Assembly (NCBI GenBank): GCA_017647405.1
Contig: JAGCKR010000027.1
Location: 1 to 40,711, forward strand
Reading direction: 5' to 3'
DNA length: 40,711 nt
Origin: Alphaproteobacteria bacterium
GTDB lineage: Bacteria > Pseudomonadota > Alphaproteobacteria > CAAHEQ01 > UBA3637
Made by a program: the position numbers and the translations under genes
The notes under the pieces: model-generated
The model's input: only the letters and a program-made list of their open reading frames with translations
Told to the model about the DNA's origin: nothing
Databases searched by the model: none
In this document: positions 9,611 to 17,411 of the stretch, piece by piece
Layout of the letters: each line of letters begins with the position of its first letter
Numbering within the stretch: position 1 is the stretch's first letter

Positions 9611-9637
9611 ATAAAAAAAAGCACCCCAAATGGGTGC
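9611..9637 (-). terminator. terminator of the tRNA-fMet transcript
   Basis: GCACCC (9621-9626) pairs with GGGTGC (9632-9637) with a 5-base loop. Read on the minus strand, the stem is followed by a run of eight T (9613-9620), 12 bases beyond the tRNA 3' end. A T tract on the plus side means it could also stop plus-strand transcripts. Confidence 0.85.
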
Positions 9638-9649
9638 TCTTTTTATTTT

Positions 9650-9727
9650 TGGTTGCGGGGGTGGGATTTGAACCTCACGACCTCCAGGTTATGAGCCTGG
9701 CAAGCTACCGGACTGCTCTACCCCGCG
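9650..9727 (-). tRNA. initiator tRNA-fMet (anticodon CAT)
   Basis: The minus strand folds into a tRNA with acceptor CGCGGGG / CCCCGCA, so position 1 C faces 72 A, the unpaired start seen in initiator tRNAs. The anticodon loop is CTCATAA on the stem CCAGG/CCTGG. CCA is encoded (9650-9652). The T loop is TTCAAAT. The T stem reads GTGAGG on its 5' side but CCCAC on its 3' side: removing one A gives five perfect pairs, so there is a bulged A and the gene is 78 bases long with CCA rather than the usual 77. Confidence 0.93.
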
Positions 9728-9740
9728 ATAGAATAAAAAT

Positions 9741-9769
9741 AATATATATGATTTTAATTTGAATGTCAA
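9741..9769 (-). promoter_or_regulatory. sigma70-type promoter of tRNA-fMet
   Basis: On the minus strand TTGACA (9764-9769) and TATATT (9741-9746) are separated by 17 bases, 14 bases before the tRNA 5' end. Confidence 0.85.
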
Positions 9770-9840
9770 TATCTTTTTTTGATAAAAAATGATTTTTTTT
9801 CTAACTATCAAAAAAATAAAGTTTATCTTCATTTTTTTTC

Positions 9841-9869
9841 TTGCATTTTTTTGGGAGTGAGTCCATATT
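9841..9869 (+). promoter_or_regulatory. promoter of the OmpA-like lipoprotein gene
   Basis: TTGCAT (9841-9846), a 17-base spacer, then CATATT (9864-9869). This would give a leader of roughly 25 bases, containing the AGGAG site at 9891-9895. Confidence 0.6.
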
Positions 9870-9901
9870 GAACGTGTAATTATTTTTTTTAGGAGTTTCA
9901 T

Positions 9902-10345
9902 ATGAAAAAACAAATCGCTACAATTGTTATGTCATCTGCTCTCTTACTCTCAGGTTGCGCAAGCTGGTGTGATGAGTGTGCAGACGGTAGCTGCGAAGTA
10001 ACGTCTAAAGTTGTTCTTCCAGCAAATGCTTTATTTGCTTTTGATTCATCAGTATTGACACAAGAAGGTGTTACTGCTTTAGCTCCTGTTGTTGAAAGAA
10101 TGACAGCTGATAAATCAGAAAAAGTTATTGTTAAAGGTTATACGGATAGCACAGGTCCGGCTGCTTATAACTTAGGCCTTTCAAATCGTCGTGCACAATC
10201 TGTTGCTTCATATCTTGAATCTCAAGGTGTTTGTGCGACACGTATCACAACAGAAGGCTATGGGGAAGATGATCCGGTTGCTTCAAATGAAACAGCAGCA
10301 GGTCGTGCACAAAACCGTCGTGCTGAAGTTGTTACATACAAATAA
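9902..10345 (+). CDS. OmpA-family outer-membrane lipoprotein
   Basis: A 147-residue lipoprotein with a signal peptide ending in the lipobox LSGC (Cys19). After a short Cys-rich linker comes an OmpA-like peptidoglycan-binding domain, with FAFDSSVLT, GYTDSTGPAAYNLGLSNRRAQSV and GYGEDDPVASNETAAGRAQNRRAEV. This domain grips the diaminopimelate of peptidoglycan. It is a second Pal-like protein in the window; the pal gene itself is at 37350. AGGAG lies 6 bases before the ATG, and a strong terminator follows, so it is a single-gene unit. Confidence 0.92.
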   Translation: MKKQIATIVMSSALLLSGCASWCDECADGSCEVTSKVVLPANALFAFDSSVLTQEGVTALAPVVERMTADKSEKVIVKGYTDSTGPAAYNLGLSNRRAQSVASYLESQGVCATRITTEGYGEDDPVASNETAAGRAQNRRAEVVTYK

Positions 10346-10361
10346 TTTTGATGTTAAAAAT

Positions 10362-10394
10362 AAAAGCGGAACTTTTGTTCCGCTTTTATTTTAT
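10362..10394 (+). terminator. strong Rho-independent terminator
   Basis: AAAAGCGGAAC (10362-10372) pairs perfectly with GTTCCGCTTTT (10377-10387) with a TTTT loop, followed by ATTTTATT. It ends the lipoprotein gene. Confidence 0.93.
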
Positions 10395-10438
10395 TCTTAA
10401 AAAAATCGATAAAAGATATTCCATTTTTTTTATGACTA

Positions 10439-10447
10439 TGTTATAAT
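10439..10447 (+). promoter_or_regulatory. extended -10 promoter of the Sel1-repeat gene
   Basis: TG-T-TATAAT (TATAAT at 10442-10447) is an extended -10 element with a consensus hexamer. No good -35 is seen at 17 bases upstream (TTCCAT). The AAGGAGA site and ATG follow 9-20 bases later. Confidence 0.6.
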
Positions 10448-10467
10448 CTGTTTATAAGGAGACAAAA

Positions 10468-11481
10468 ATGAAGAAAATATTATTGTTGTGTGCGTTTCTT
10501 TGTTCTGCTTGTCCGGTTTATGCAGATTTTGAAGCCGGAGAGAGTTTTTTTGAACAACAAAATTATTCGGCTGCATTAGTGGAGTTTTTGCCACTGGCAA
10601 ATAGTGGTGATTTTCGGTCGCAGTATTATGTCGGGTATTTGTATTTAAATGGATTGGGTGTTGCTCAAAATGTTCCAGAAGGATTAAAATACCTTCAAAA
10701 ATCCTTGGATCAAAATTATGATATGGCTCAATCATTGATGGGTTTTTTATACGAAGAAGGTAATTTTTTGCCTCAGGATAAAAAGAAGGCTGTTGAATTA
10801 TATTACAAAGCCTCGGCGCAAAATAATGCATCTGCTAATTTAAATTTAGGTGTGATGTATTATAACGGGAATCATGTAGAACAAGATACGACTATTGCGC
10901 TTGAATATTTTAAAAAAGTTCCATTAGATGAAAAGCCTATTGTGGCCCGTTATATTGGTGAAATTTATTTAAATAACCCAGATTTTAAAAATTATCAAAG
11001 TGCCATACAGCATTATAAATATGCTGCCAAAGAAGGTGATTTGGAATCATTTTATGCTTTGGGTGAGATATATAGAAAAGGGATTGGTGTTTCTCAAAGT
11101 ATAACTGAGGCAATTTCTTACTACCAATATGCTGCATCAAAAGGATATTCACCGGCTCAGTATATGTTGGGAATTATTTATGCGAATGGGGAAGGTGTTG
11201 CTAGAGACGTTGCTAAAGGATATGCATGGTTATCTTTGGCTTCTGAGCAACATTTTGAAAATGCTAAAATGGCTATGAACCAGCTTGAAACAAATATGTC
11301 TTTGAATGATTTTGATCAAGCGCGTCGTCAGATATTTTTAATTCAGGAAAATGAGCTTGGAAAAGTTGAAATGCCATCTATATTTGTTTCAAATATAAAG
11401 AGTGATTTAAATATGGGTGGAACAGATAAAGATAAAACAAGAAAAAGAAGAAGGGGTGTGCGTTCAAGGAGGAATGGATGA
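10468..11481 (+). CDS. secreted Sel1-like repeat protein
   Basis: A 337-residue protein with a signal peptide (residues 1-20, ending VYA) and about six Sel1-like helical repeats, for example GYLYLNGLGVAQNVPEGLKYLQKS, ALGEIYRKGIGVSQSITEAISYYQYAA and MLGIIYANGEGVARDVAKGYAWLSLA. Sel1 repeats bind partner proteins; in alphaproteobacteria they occur in exported signalling and surface factors. The C-terminus is basic (KTRKRRRGVRSRRN). The start follows AAGGAGA. Its stop overlaps the next ATG by 4 bases, so the two are coupled. Confidence 0.9.
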   Translation: MKKILLLCAFLCSACPVYADFEAGESFFEQQNYSAALVEFLPLANSGDFRSQYYVGYLYLNGLGVAQNVPEGLKYLQKSLDQNYDMAQSLMGFLYEEGNFLPQDKKKAVELYYKASAQNNASANLNLGVMYYNGNHVEQDTTIALEYFKKVPLDEKPIVARYIGEIYLNNPDFKNYQSAIQHYKYAAKEGDLESFYALGEIYRKGIGVSQSITEAISYYQYAASKGYSPAQYMLGIIYANGEGVARDVAKGYAWLSLASEQHFENAKMAMNQLETNMSLNDFDQARRQIFLIQENELGKVEMPSIFVSNIKSDLNMGGTDKDKTRKRRRGVRSRRNG

Positions 11482-11792
11482 TTTTAAATTTATTTAAATC
11501 GCTTTTTTCGTTTAATTTGGCAACAATTATTGGTGCAATAGTTGGGTTAAGCATGTATGCGGGATATACGGGTTCTATGCCGTTACCTCCACTTTTATTT
11601 TCACAAAAGCTTTATTTGATTTGTTTTGTTTTTGTTTTAATGTTTCATTTTTTCTTGTGGATATTTTTGGATAAAGCCAGTTTTTTCAATTTTAAAAACA
11701 GAATCAAGGATTTGTTGATTGATTATATATGTTTAATGTTTATGTTGGTATGTTCATGCGCAACAGGTTTTTTATTTAACACATTTTATTAA
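11478..11792 (+). CDS. small membrane protein coupled to the Sel1 gene
   Basis: A 104-residue protein with three likely membrane helices (about residues 8-28, 45-65 and 82-102). Its ATG is inside the ATGA overlap with the Sel1-repeat stop. It is convergent with the minus-strand gene, overlapping it by 4 bases at the stops. The family is not recognised; it may be a membrane partner of the Sel1 protein. Confidence 0.7.
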   Translation: MILNLFKSLFSFNLATIIGAIVGLSMYAGYTGSMPLPPLLFSQKLYLICFVFVLMFHFFLWIFLDKASFFNFKNRIKDLLIDYICLMFMLVCSCATGFLFNTFY

Positions 11793-12574
11793 AAAGAAAA
11801 ATCATCACGAGTAATGCTTTTATATGTCGGAGCAAAATGAAGTTCCGGCATATTTTTTTCATTCCATTTTAATTCTTTTTCGGTTAATAACTGACGTTCT
11901 TGTTGATTTTTTTTGTATCCGATACTTTTTAAATATGTATCATATTTTTCAAAAATTCCTTCATCTTTGACTGTTGCGTAAATGGGTTTTAAACGGGAAT
12001 TTAGAGCGATATTTTCTTTAAAATAATAAGATTTAAACTGAATGGTGGCTAATCCTTTTGAGTTTAAGATGCCAGTGACAACGGGTTTGTTTTGTTGTTT
12101 ATCAAAAAACAGATTTAAATTAAAAGAAAATTTGTTAACATTTGAAAGGGCTAATGTTTGGATGGGTTTTTGAAAAATATCTGTTATTGGAATATAATTT
12201 TTAAGCTCTTTAACAATATTGATATTATGTGTTTTTCTAAGGCTGTGAATGATATCAATTTGAGCGTTAGTCATTGAGAGGCTTAATCCATTTTTTTCTT
12301 TCTTTAAAACAAGTTTATCAATATGATTAGAGAAGGAAAAAGAATCAAATTTTACTTGATAAAAAATTAAACTATTGCCAAAAAGAGATTTGGAAACGCT
12401 TTTGTATGAGATATCATTTTGAGATAATCCGGTTGCTTTAAAAAATTGGTTTACAGCTGATTTTGTTGTAAAATTTTGGTAAAATAAAAAAACAAAAAGA
12501 ACCAACAGAAGAATAAAAAAGTAAAGATAAAACACCTTGGCTTTTTTTAAATAAAAAGAATTTTTTTGCGTCAT
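11789..12574 (-). CDS. membrane-anchored protein of unknown function
   Basis: A 261-residue protein with an N-terminal membrane helix (about residues 13-33) and a periplasmic beta-strand-rich remainder (for example LIFYQVKFDSFSFSNHIDKLVLKKEKNGLSLSMTNAQ is a strand pattern, given here only as its positions 70-106). The layout is reminiscent of AsmA/DUF945-like envelope proteins, but no family is recognised with confidence. Its ATG overlaps the stop of the upstream 438-residue gene by 4 bases, so it is the third gene of the dacA operon. Confidence 0.75.
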   Translation of the reverse strand: MTQKNSFYLKKAKVFYLYFFILLLVLFVFLFYQNFTTKSAVNQFFKATGLSQNDISYKSVSKSLFGNSLIFYQVKFDSFSFSNHIDKLVLKKEKNGLSLSMTNAQIDIIHSLRKTHNINIVKELKNYIPITDIFQKPIQTLALSNVNKFSFNLNLFFDKQQNKPVVTGILNSKGLATIQFKSYYFKENIALNSRLKPIYATVKDEGIFEKYDTYLKSIGYKKNQQERQLLTEKELKWNEKNMPELHFAPTYKSITRDDFSF

Positions 12575-13887
12575 TTGGTGCTCTCGCTTTCTGTGGGTTC
12601 ATAATTTTGAATATTTGATGGGAAAATTGTTCCGTAGTAAATGTCATCTTCTTGATTGGCTCTAAGTGAACCGGTTACTTGATACCATCCCGCCTTTAAT
12701 GCGTGTCCACCTATTTTTAAAGGCAGTGGGCTATTGGTGTAACTTTCATTATAAGTGTTATCTTGAATATGAACAACAGTTTGTATCGGAACATTTTCCT
12801 GTTTGATTTTTGAGAGGATACAAAGGTGCATGACAGGGGATGCATCTTCTTCATTTACTTTGTTTTGATGTTGATAATTTTTATTTGGTTCCGGGAGTAA
12901 AAATTGCGGTTCCTCAAAAGAATTTTCTTCCTGATTTAATAAATCTTCATCATCATTTTGTGTCGCTGTTTTAATAAAAGAGGTTTGTGGCGTTATTTCT
13001 TTTTCAAGAGAGATATCTTTCTTTTGGGTTTCAAAAGAAACATTTTGAGGATCTTGTTTAACTTTAAACGGAATCAAATCAATTTTTTTTGCAATCGTTT
13101 TTCTTAAGACATCTAAATCTCTGGTATTTGGTGAAACGATGTTGCTAAGTGTTGCAGCTTCAACAGTTTTTTCATAATATCCGGATTGTTTTAAAGATTC
13201 TTCTTGCCACTTTACTTTTTGTGTATTGTTTTTTAAATCCATTTCGGCATAAAAAACAATATCTTCTTGTGTTGGTTCAATAACGGGACTTACAAAAAGC
13301 ATCACTTTTTCTTCAGCAGGACAAATAGAACGCACCTGTTTTTCAATTTCTTTAAAAATAGAACGAAGTTTCTTTTTATCGGCAAAAACAGGAATGTTTT
13401 CGGTAACAATCAACAATCTAAACGGATTGCAAACTTGAAATGATCCATAAGAACCCATTTTATCTTGTTTGGCAATCATTTGACCAATATAATCAAGCTG
13501 ATAGGATTGATCGCGTGCTAATAAAAAGGTTGCTTTTTGATCGCCGTTTTCCTCTGTAAATCTTGTTAAAAAAGGAGATTTAACAAAGGCAGATCCGGTC
13601 CAATATCCATAGGAAAAATAACCATATAATTGCTCTACCGGTTTTGAAAAAGCATTTTTGATAGTTAAATCATGATATCCATCTAACCACCCATCTTCAG
13701 AACAGGTGATATCTTTTGCGTCAAAATACCATCCTTTGATATTTTTATCAGTTAAATATCTAATACTACAAGAACCATCTTTTGTTGAAATTTCTTTTTC
13801 TTCAACAAAATTTGCATGCAAAGGGTGATTAAATCCGATTGCTGTGTATATAAAAAAAGTTAAACCTAAAAAAAACTTTCTTTTCAT
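12571..13887 (-). CDS. exported protein of unknown function, middle gene of the dacA operon
   Basis: I start at the ATG 13887, because MKRKFFLGLTFFIYTAIG begins a good signal peptide (cleaved after about HAN); the longer frame from 13953 adds 22 residues in front of it. The mature protein (438 residues in all) has Cys at CSIRYL, ITCSEDG, FQVCNP, SICPAEE and LCILSK, an acidic Gln/Asn-rich linker around residues 290-360 and a C-terminal domain ending with YQVTGSLRANQEDDIYYGTIFP. No family is recognised. There is no Shine-Dalgarno sequence before 13887, but a promoter lies just upstream, so the mRNA may be leaderless. Confidence 0.75.
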   Translation of the reverse strand: MKRKFFLGLTFFIYTAIGFNHPLHANFVEEKEISTKDGSCSIRYLTDKNIKGWYFDAKDITCSEDGWLDGYHDLTIKNAFSKPVEQLYGYFSYGYWTGSAFVKSPFLTRFTEENGDQKATFLLARDQSYQLDYIGQMIAKQDKMGSYGSFQVCNPFRLLIVTENIPVFADKKKLRSIFKEIEKQVRSICPAEEKVMLFVSPVIEPTQEDIVFYAEMDLKNNTQKVKWQEESLKQSGYYEKTVEAATLSNIVSPNTRDLDVLRKTIAKKIDLIPFKVKQDPQNVSFETQKKDISLEKEITPQTSFIKTATQNDDEDLLNQEENSFEEPQFLLPEPNKNYQHQNKVNEEDASPVMHLCILSKIKQENVPIQTVVHIQDNTYNESYTNSPLPLKIGGHALKAGWYQVTGSLRANQEDDIYYGTIFPSNIQNYEPTESESTK

Positions 13888-13894
13888 AAGGTAT

Positions 13895-13922
13895 ATTATA
13901 CAAAAATAATGTAAAAAATCAA
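13895..13922 (-). promoter_or_regulatory. sigma70-type promoter ending at the start codon
   Basis: On the minus strand TTGATT (13917-13922), a 16-base spacer and consensus TATAAT (13895-13900). The expected start of transcription, about 7 bases on, is the A of the ATG at 13887. This predicts a leaderless message for the middle operon gene, independent of dacA. Confidence 0.6.
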
Positions 13923-13942
13923 CAGTCTTTTTTTTGTGTGAA

Positions 13943-15445
13943 TTATTGACCACTTGGAAGGGCTATGCAGTTCATATAGTGTTTTTTGAGAGTTTGGCAT
14001 GCATTTTTCGCTTCTTCTCTGTTTTTAAACCCATATAATCTGGCCCTGATGAGCGGAAGGGCTTCCGGTGTGTGAATATTTGTTTCCGGTATATTTAAAA
14101 TTTGAGCTGCGCGCTTTGCTTGTTTAAAAGCGGCGTCAGTTGTTCTAAAAGCACCTACCTGAATTCCTTGGTTTAAAGGCATCTCATCATTTTTTATTTT
14201 TTTAGGAACAAGAGCATTAATAACAGCCTGAGGCTCATTTCTTTGAGGTGTTATTACAACAGGTTGTTCAGATTTGGGCATGCTTTTGACTTCTTCAATA
14301 ATAACTTGGGGTTCGTTTTCGATTTGAACAGGGGTATCTTGACCCTGAATAGGCTCGATATTGGTTTCGGAAACCGGTTGATAAATAATATCTTTTTTGA
14401 CTTCTGAAAAATCATCTTCATAGGTGCTTCCTTGTTCGGGTATTTTATTTTCAATAGAAGTCAATGATTCGGCGGCAATGGCTTGTTTTGTTCCAAAGGG
14501 ATTGAGCTTTAATAAACTAACGCGATTTATTGGTGAATTAGATTGGATGACTTTATCTAATCTGTTAGCCATTATTTTAAGTTCGGATGTTAAGTCTGGT
14601 TTTTGAAGGAGTGCTTTTTTACTTAATAGGTTTTGTTTATCTTTTTGATTTTTATGTTGATTAATTTTTGAAAAGCCATTATCCAGAAGTCGCATTGCCT
14701 GTTTATCGCGTTGAGCAACTGTATCGCCACCAATCACAACTGAAACCAAGCGATCATCATTTCTTTTTGCTGTAGAAATGATATTATATCCAACAGCAGA
14801 AATATATCCTGTTTTTAAACCTTCTGCGCCGGCATATCTTTTTTGCACATGGTTATGTGATCGATAAACTCTTCCATTATAAGTAAAAGATTTCTTTGAA
14901 AATAATTTATAATATTGAGGGAAGTGGTGAATCATAGCCATAGTTAAAATAGCCATATCTTGAGCTGTTGTGACCTGATCCGGATTATGTAGTCCCGATG
15001 CGTTTTTAAAAGTGGTATTATGTAAACCAAGATTTCTGGCTGTTTTTGTCATCATACGGGCAAATTCTTCTTCTGAAGGGGCAAGTGCTTCGGCTAAAAC
15101 AACGGCAACATCATTAGCTGATTTGATAATTAAGGCCATAATGGCATCGCGAACTGAAATGGTTTGGCCTGGGCGCACATAGAGTTTTGATCTGGGCTGT
15201 TTAGCGGCTTTTAAAGAAACCGGAAGGCGATCTTCCATTTTTAAAATTCCGCGTTCGATGGCGCTAAATGTCATATAAAGAGTCATCACTTTTGTAAGTG
15301 AAGCCGGATATTGTTGTTCTGTAGCATTTTTAGATGCTAAAATCAAACCGCTTTTTGTATCTGCAACAAGAGTTGAAACGCTTGCCTCAGTTAAAACCGG
15401 CATCAATAAAACAGATGCTAAAAGTATAGATTTGAAAAATCCCAT
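13943..15445 (-). CDS. dacA: D-alanyl-D-alanine carboxypeptidase with SPOR domain
   Basis: A penicillin-binding protein of family S11 that trims the terminal D-Ala from peptidoglycan pentapeptides in the periplasm. The signal peptide ends at about residue 22 (TEA). The catalytic motifs are SLTK (49-52), SAN (109-111) and KTG (211-213). A long linker leads to a C-terminal SPOR domain (about 425-498, IQVGAFRTTDAAFKQAKR...), which binds denuded glycan at division sites. AGGGG precedes the ATG. The next gene starts near its stop, so the three minus-strand genes form an operon. The 500-residue length is typical of alphaproteobacterial DacA with SPOR. Confidence 0.95.
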   Translation of the reverse strand: MGFFKSILLASVLLMPVLTEASVSTLVADTKSGLILASKNATEQQYPASLTKVMTLYMTFSAIERGILKMEDRLPVSLKAAKQPRSKLYVRPGQTISVRDAIMALIIKSANDVAVVLAEALAPSEEEFARMMTKTARNLGLHNTTFKNASGLHNPDQVTTAQDMAILTMAMIHHFPQYYKLFSKKSFTYNGRVYRSHNHVQKRYAGAEGLKTGYISAVGYNIISTAKRNDDRLVSVVIGGDTVAQRDKQAMRLLDNGFSKINQHKNQKDKQNLLSKKALLQKPDLTSELKIMANRLDKVIQSNSPINRVSLLKLNPFGTKQAIAAESLTSIENKIPEQGSTYEDDFSEVKKDIIYQPVSETNIEPIQGQDTPVQIENEPQVIIEEVKSMPKSEQPVVITPQRNEPQAVINALVPKKIKNDEMPLNQGIQVGAFRTTDAAFKQAKRAAQILNIPETNIHTPEALPLIRARLYGFKNREEAKNACQTLKKHYMNCIALPSGQ

Positions 15446-15475
15446 TTTTGACCCCTAATAATTCCCGATAAATGC

Positions 15476-15504
15476 AGTATAAACATTTTTATTTTTTTTT
15501 ACAA
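15476..15504 (-). promoter_or_regulatory. promoter of dacA
   Basis: On the minus strand TTGTAA (15499-15504), 17 bases, then TATACT (15476-15481), about 30 bases before the dacA ATG and its AGGGG site. Confidence 0.7.
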
Positions 15505-15514
15505 GAAATAATCG

Positions 15515-15543
15515 TTGATTTTGAAATATTTTTTTATCATACT
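15515..15543 (+). promoter_or_regulatory. possible promoter of uvrC, ending at its start codon
   Basis: TTGATT (15515-15520), a 17-base spacer, then CATACT (15538-15543). Transcription would start at or next to the ATG at 15550, which lacks a Shine-Dalgarno sequence. Confidence 0.45.
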
Positions 15544-15549
15544 CTTTAT

Positions 15550-17370
15550 ATGACAAAAAGATTAAAAGGAATTGAATTTTTAAAAGAAAAGATTAAAAAT
15601 GTTTCACAAAAAGCCGGTGTGTATCGCATGCTTGATGAAACCGGAAAGGTTCTTTATGTCGGTAAGGCAAAAAATTTAAAAAAACGATTAACGAATTATA
15701 CACTTCTTGAGCGTTTATCTTACCGAATTAAACAAATGGTGAGTGAAACAAGCGATTTAATTGTTATTGAAACCGCTGGTGAAACAGAGGCTTTTTTGCT
15801 TGAAAATAATTTGATTAAGCAATATCATCCATTTTACAATATATTGCTGAAAGATGATAAAAGTTATCCCTATATTGTGATTACAAATGAGACATATCCC
15901 AAATTAATTAAATATAGAGGACGCCGGAAATTAAAAGGGACATATTTTGGGCCATTTTCATCAAGTTTAGCGGTTAATCAAACTTTGACGGAGTTGCAAA
16001 AAATTTTTGGACTCAGAGTTTGCTCGGATTCTTATTTTAAAAATAGAACAAGACCTTGTTTATTATATCAAATTAAAAGGTGTTTAGGGCCTTGTTGTCA
16101 ATGCGTGCGTGATGAGGTATATCAACAAAGCGTTCAAGATGCTAAATCATTTATGAAGGGTGAAAATCAAGAGATTCAAGAGCGTTTGAAAAAAGAAATG
16201 GAAGAATTTTCTTTACAGATGGAGTATGAAAAAGCCGCTCTTGTTCGGGATAAGATTTTGGCGCTTAATCATATTCAAAACACAGAATCAGAAGTTGTGA
16301 TAAAAAATACAGATTTGGTTGCCTTATATGTTGAAGGAACTCAAGCTGGTGTTCAGGTGTTTTTTTATCGGAGAGGTCGAGCTGAAGGAAATGTTTTCCA
16401 ATTGTTGGCTGATATTGATGAAGAAATGCCGGAAGAATCTTTGGCCTCATTTTTAATGCAGTTTTATGATAATATATTGCCGCCGAAACATATTTTATTG
16501 TCCTGTACAGTGCCAAAAGGGTTGGCTGAAGCTTTAAGTCAAAAAGCGGGATTTTTGATTCATGTGGATGAGGTTCCTTCAAGAGGTGCAAAATATAAAT
16601 TAATGGAAAATGCGCTTAAAAATGCAAAGCATGCTTTTGAACGTGAAATAAATGAAAAAGAAATAAATGCGCAAACATGGGAGGAATTACGTCGGTTACT
16701 TGAAATTGAAAAGCTTGAAACGGTTGAAATATATGATAACAGCCATATTCAAGGGGCTTCAGCAGTTGGGGCTTGTGTTTGTGCATCAGTAAGGGGATTT
16801 GAAAAAAAGAATTATCGCCGATTTAATATTGATGGAACTATGGCCAAAACTAATGATGATTTTGGAATGATGAAGGAAGTTATGTATCGCCGATTAACGC
16901 GCGGATTAAAAGAAAATAATTTGCCAAGCGCTATGTTAATTGATGGTGGAAAAGGGCAACTTTCATCCGTTTTGACTATGATGAATGAGTTGGGGATTGA
17001 AAATATCGGTGTGTTAGCGGTTGCAAAAGGGGAAGAACGAAATAAGGGAAAGGAAACTCTTTTTTTGGGGACAAGACCGAATGAGGAAATTCATTTAGAT
17101 TTAAAAAGTGATTTAATTCATTTGATTCAACGGCTTCGAGATGAAGCGCATCGATTTGCAATTGGGTCGCATAGGAAAAGACGGGCGCAAAATATGTTTC
17201 ACGAATCAATTTTGGATATTGAGGGGGTTGGGCAAAAAAGAAAAAAGGATTTATTGGCTTATTTTGGCTCTGCAAAAGCGATTGCAAGTGCCTCACTTGA
17301 ACAAATTATGAAGGTTGAAGGAATAAGTGAAAAAATTGCAAAAAAAATCTATACATTTTATCATGATTAG
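15550..17370 (+). CDS. uvrC: excinuclease ABC subunit C
   Basis: The nuclease of UvrABC nucleotide excision repair, which cuts on both sides of a lesion. The GIY-YIG domain is at the N-terminus (AGVYRMLDETGKVLYVGKAKNLKKRL), then the Cys-rich region with RPCLLYQIKRCLGPC, a UVR domain (about 200-235), the RNase H-like domain with YDNSHIQGASAVGA and a tandem helix-hairpin-helix at the C-terminus (IEGVGQKRKKDLLAYFG). I start at 15550 (606 residues); the frame runs back to 15472, but those 26 residues are hydrophobic and not part of the family. No ribosome binding site is seen. Confidence 0.96.
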   Translation: MTKRLKGIEFLKEKIKNVSQKAGVYRMLDETGKVLYVGKAKNLKKRLTNYTLLERLSYRIKQMVSETSDLIVIETAGETEAFLLENNLIKQYHPFYNILLKDDKSYPYIVITNETYPKLIKYRGRRKLKGTYFGPFSSSLAVNQTLTELQKIFGLRVCSDSYFKNRTRPCLLYQIKRCLGPCCQCVRDEVYQQSVQDAKSFMKGENQEIQERLKKEMEEFSLQMEYEKAALVRDKILALNHIQNTESEVVIKNTDLVALYVEGTQAGVQVFFYRRGRAEGNVFQLLADIDEEMPEESLASFLMQFYDNILPPKHILLSCTVPKGLAEALSQKAGFLIHVDEVPSRGAKYKLMENALKNAKHAFEREINEKEINAQTWEELRRLLEIEKLETVEIYDNSHIQGASAVGACVCASVRGFEKKNYRRFNIDGTMAKTNDDFGMMKEVMYRRLTRGLKENNLPSAMLIDGGKGQLSSVLTMMNELGIENIGVLAVAKGEERNKGKETLFLGTRPNEEIHLDLKSDLIHLIQRLRDEAHRFAIGSHRKRRAQNMFHESILDIEGVGQKRKKDLLAYFGSAKAIASASLEQIMKVEGISEKIAKKIYTFYHD

Positions 17371-17411
17371 CGTATAAAGAAAAAAGAGAATTTATTTTAA
17401 GAGGTAAAACG

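Noticed and set aside
9640..9730. Part of an rRNA operon (5S followed by tRNA-fMet, as in many alphaproteobacteria)
   Set aside because: No 5S or 23S sequence is found upstream of the tRNA; it has its own TTGACA/TATATT promoter and terminator.
9571..9762. ORF over the tRNA-fMet locus
   Set aside because: It runs through the tRNA gene and its terminator; the protein reflects tRNA sequence.
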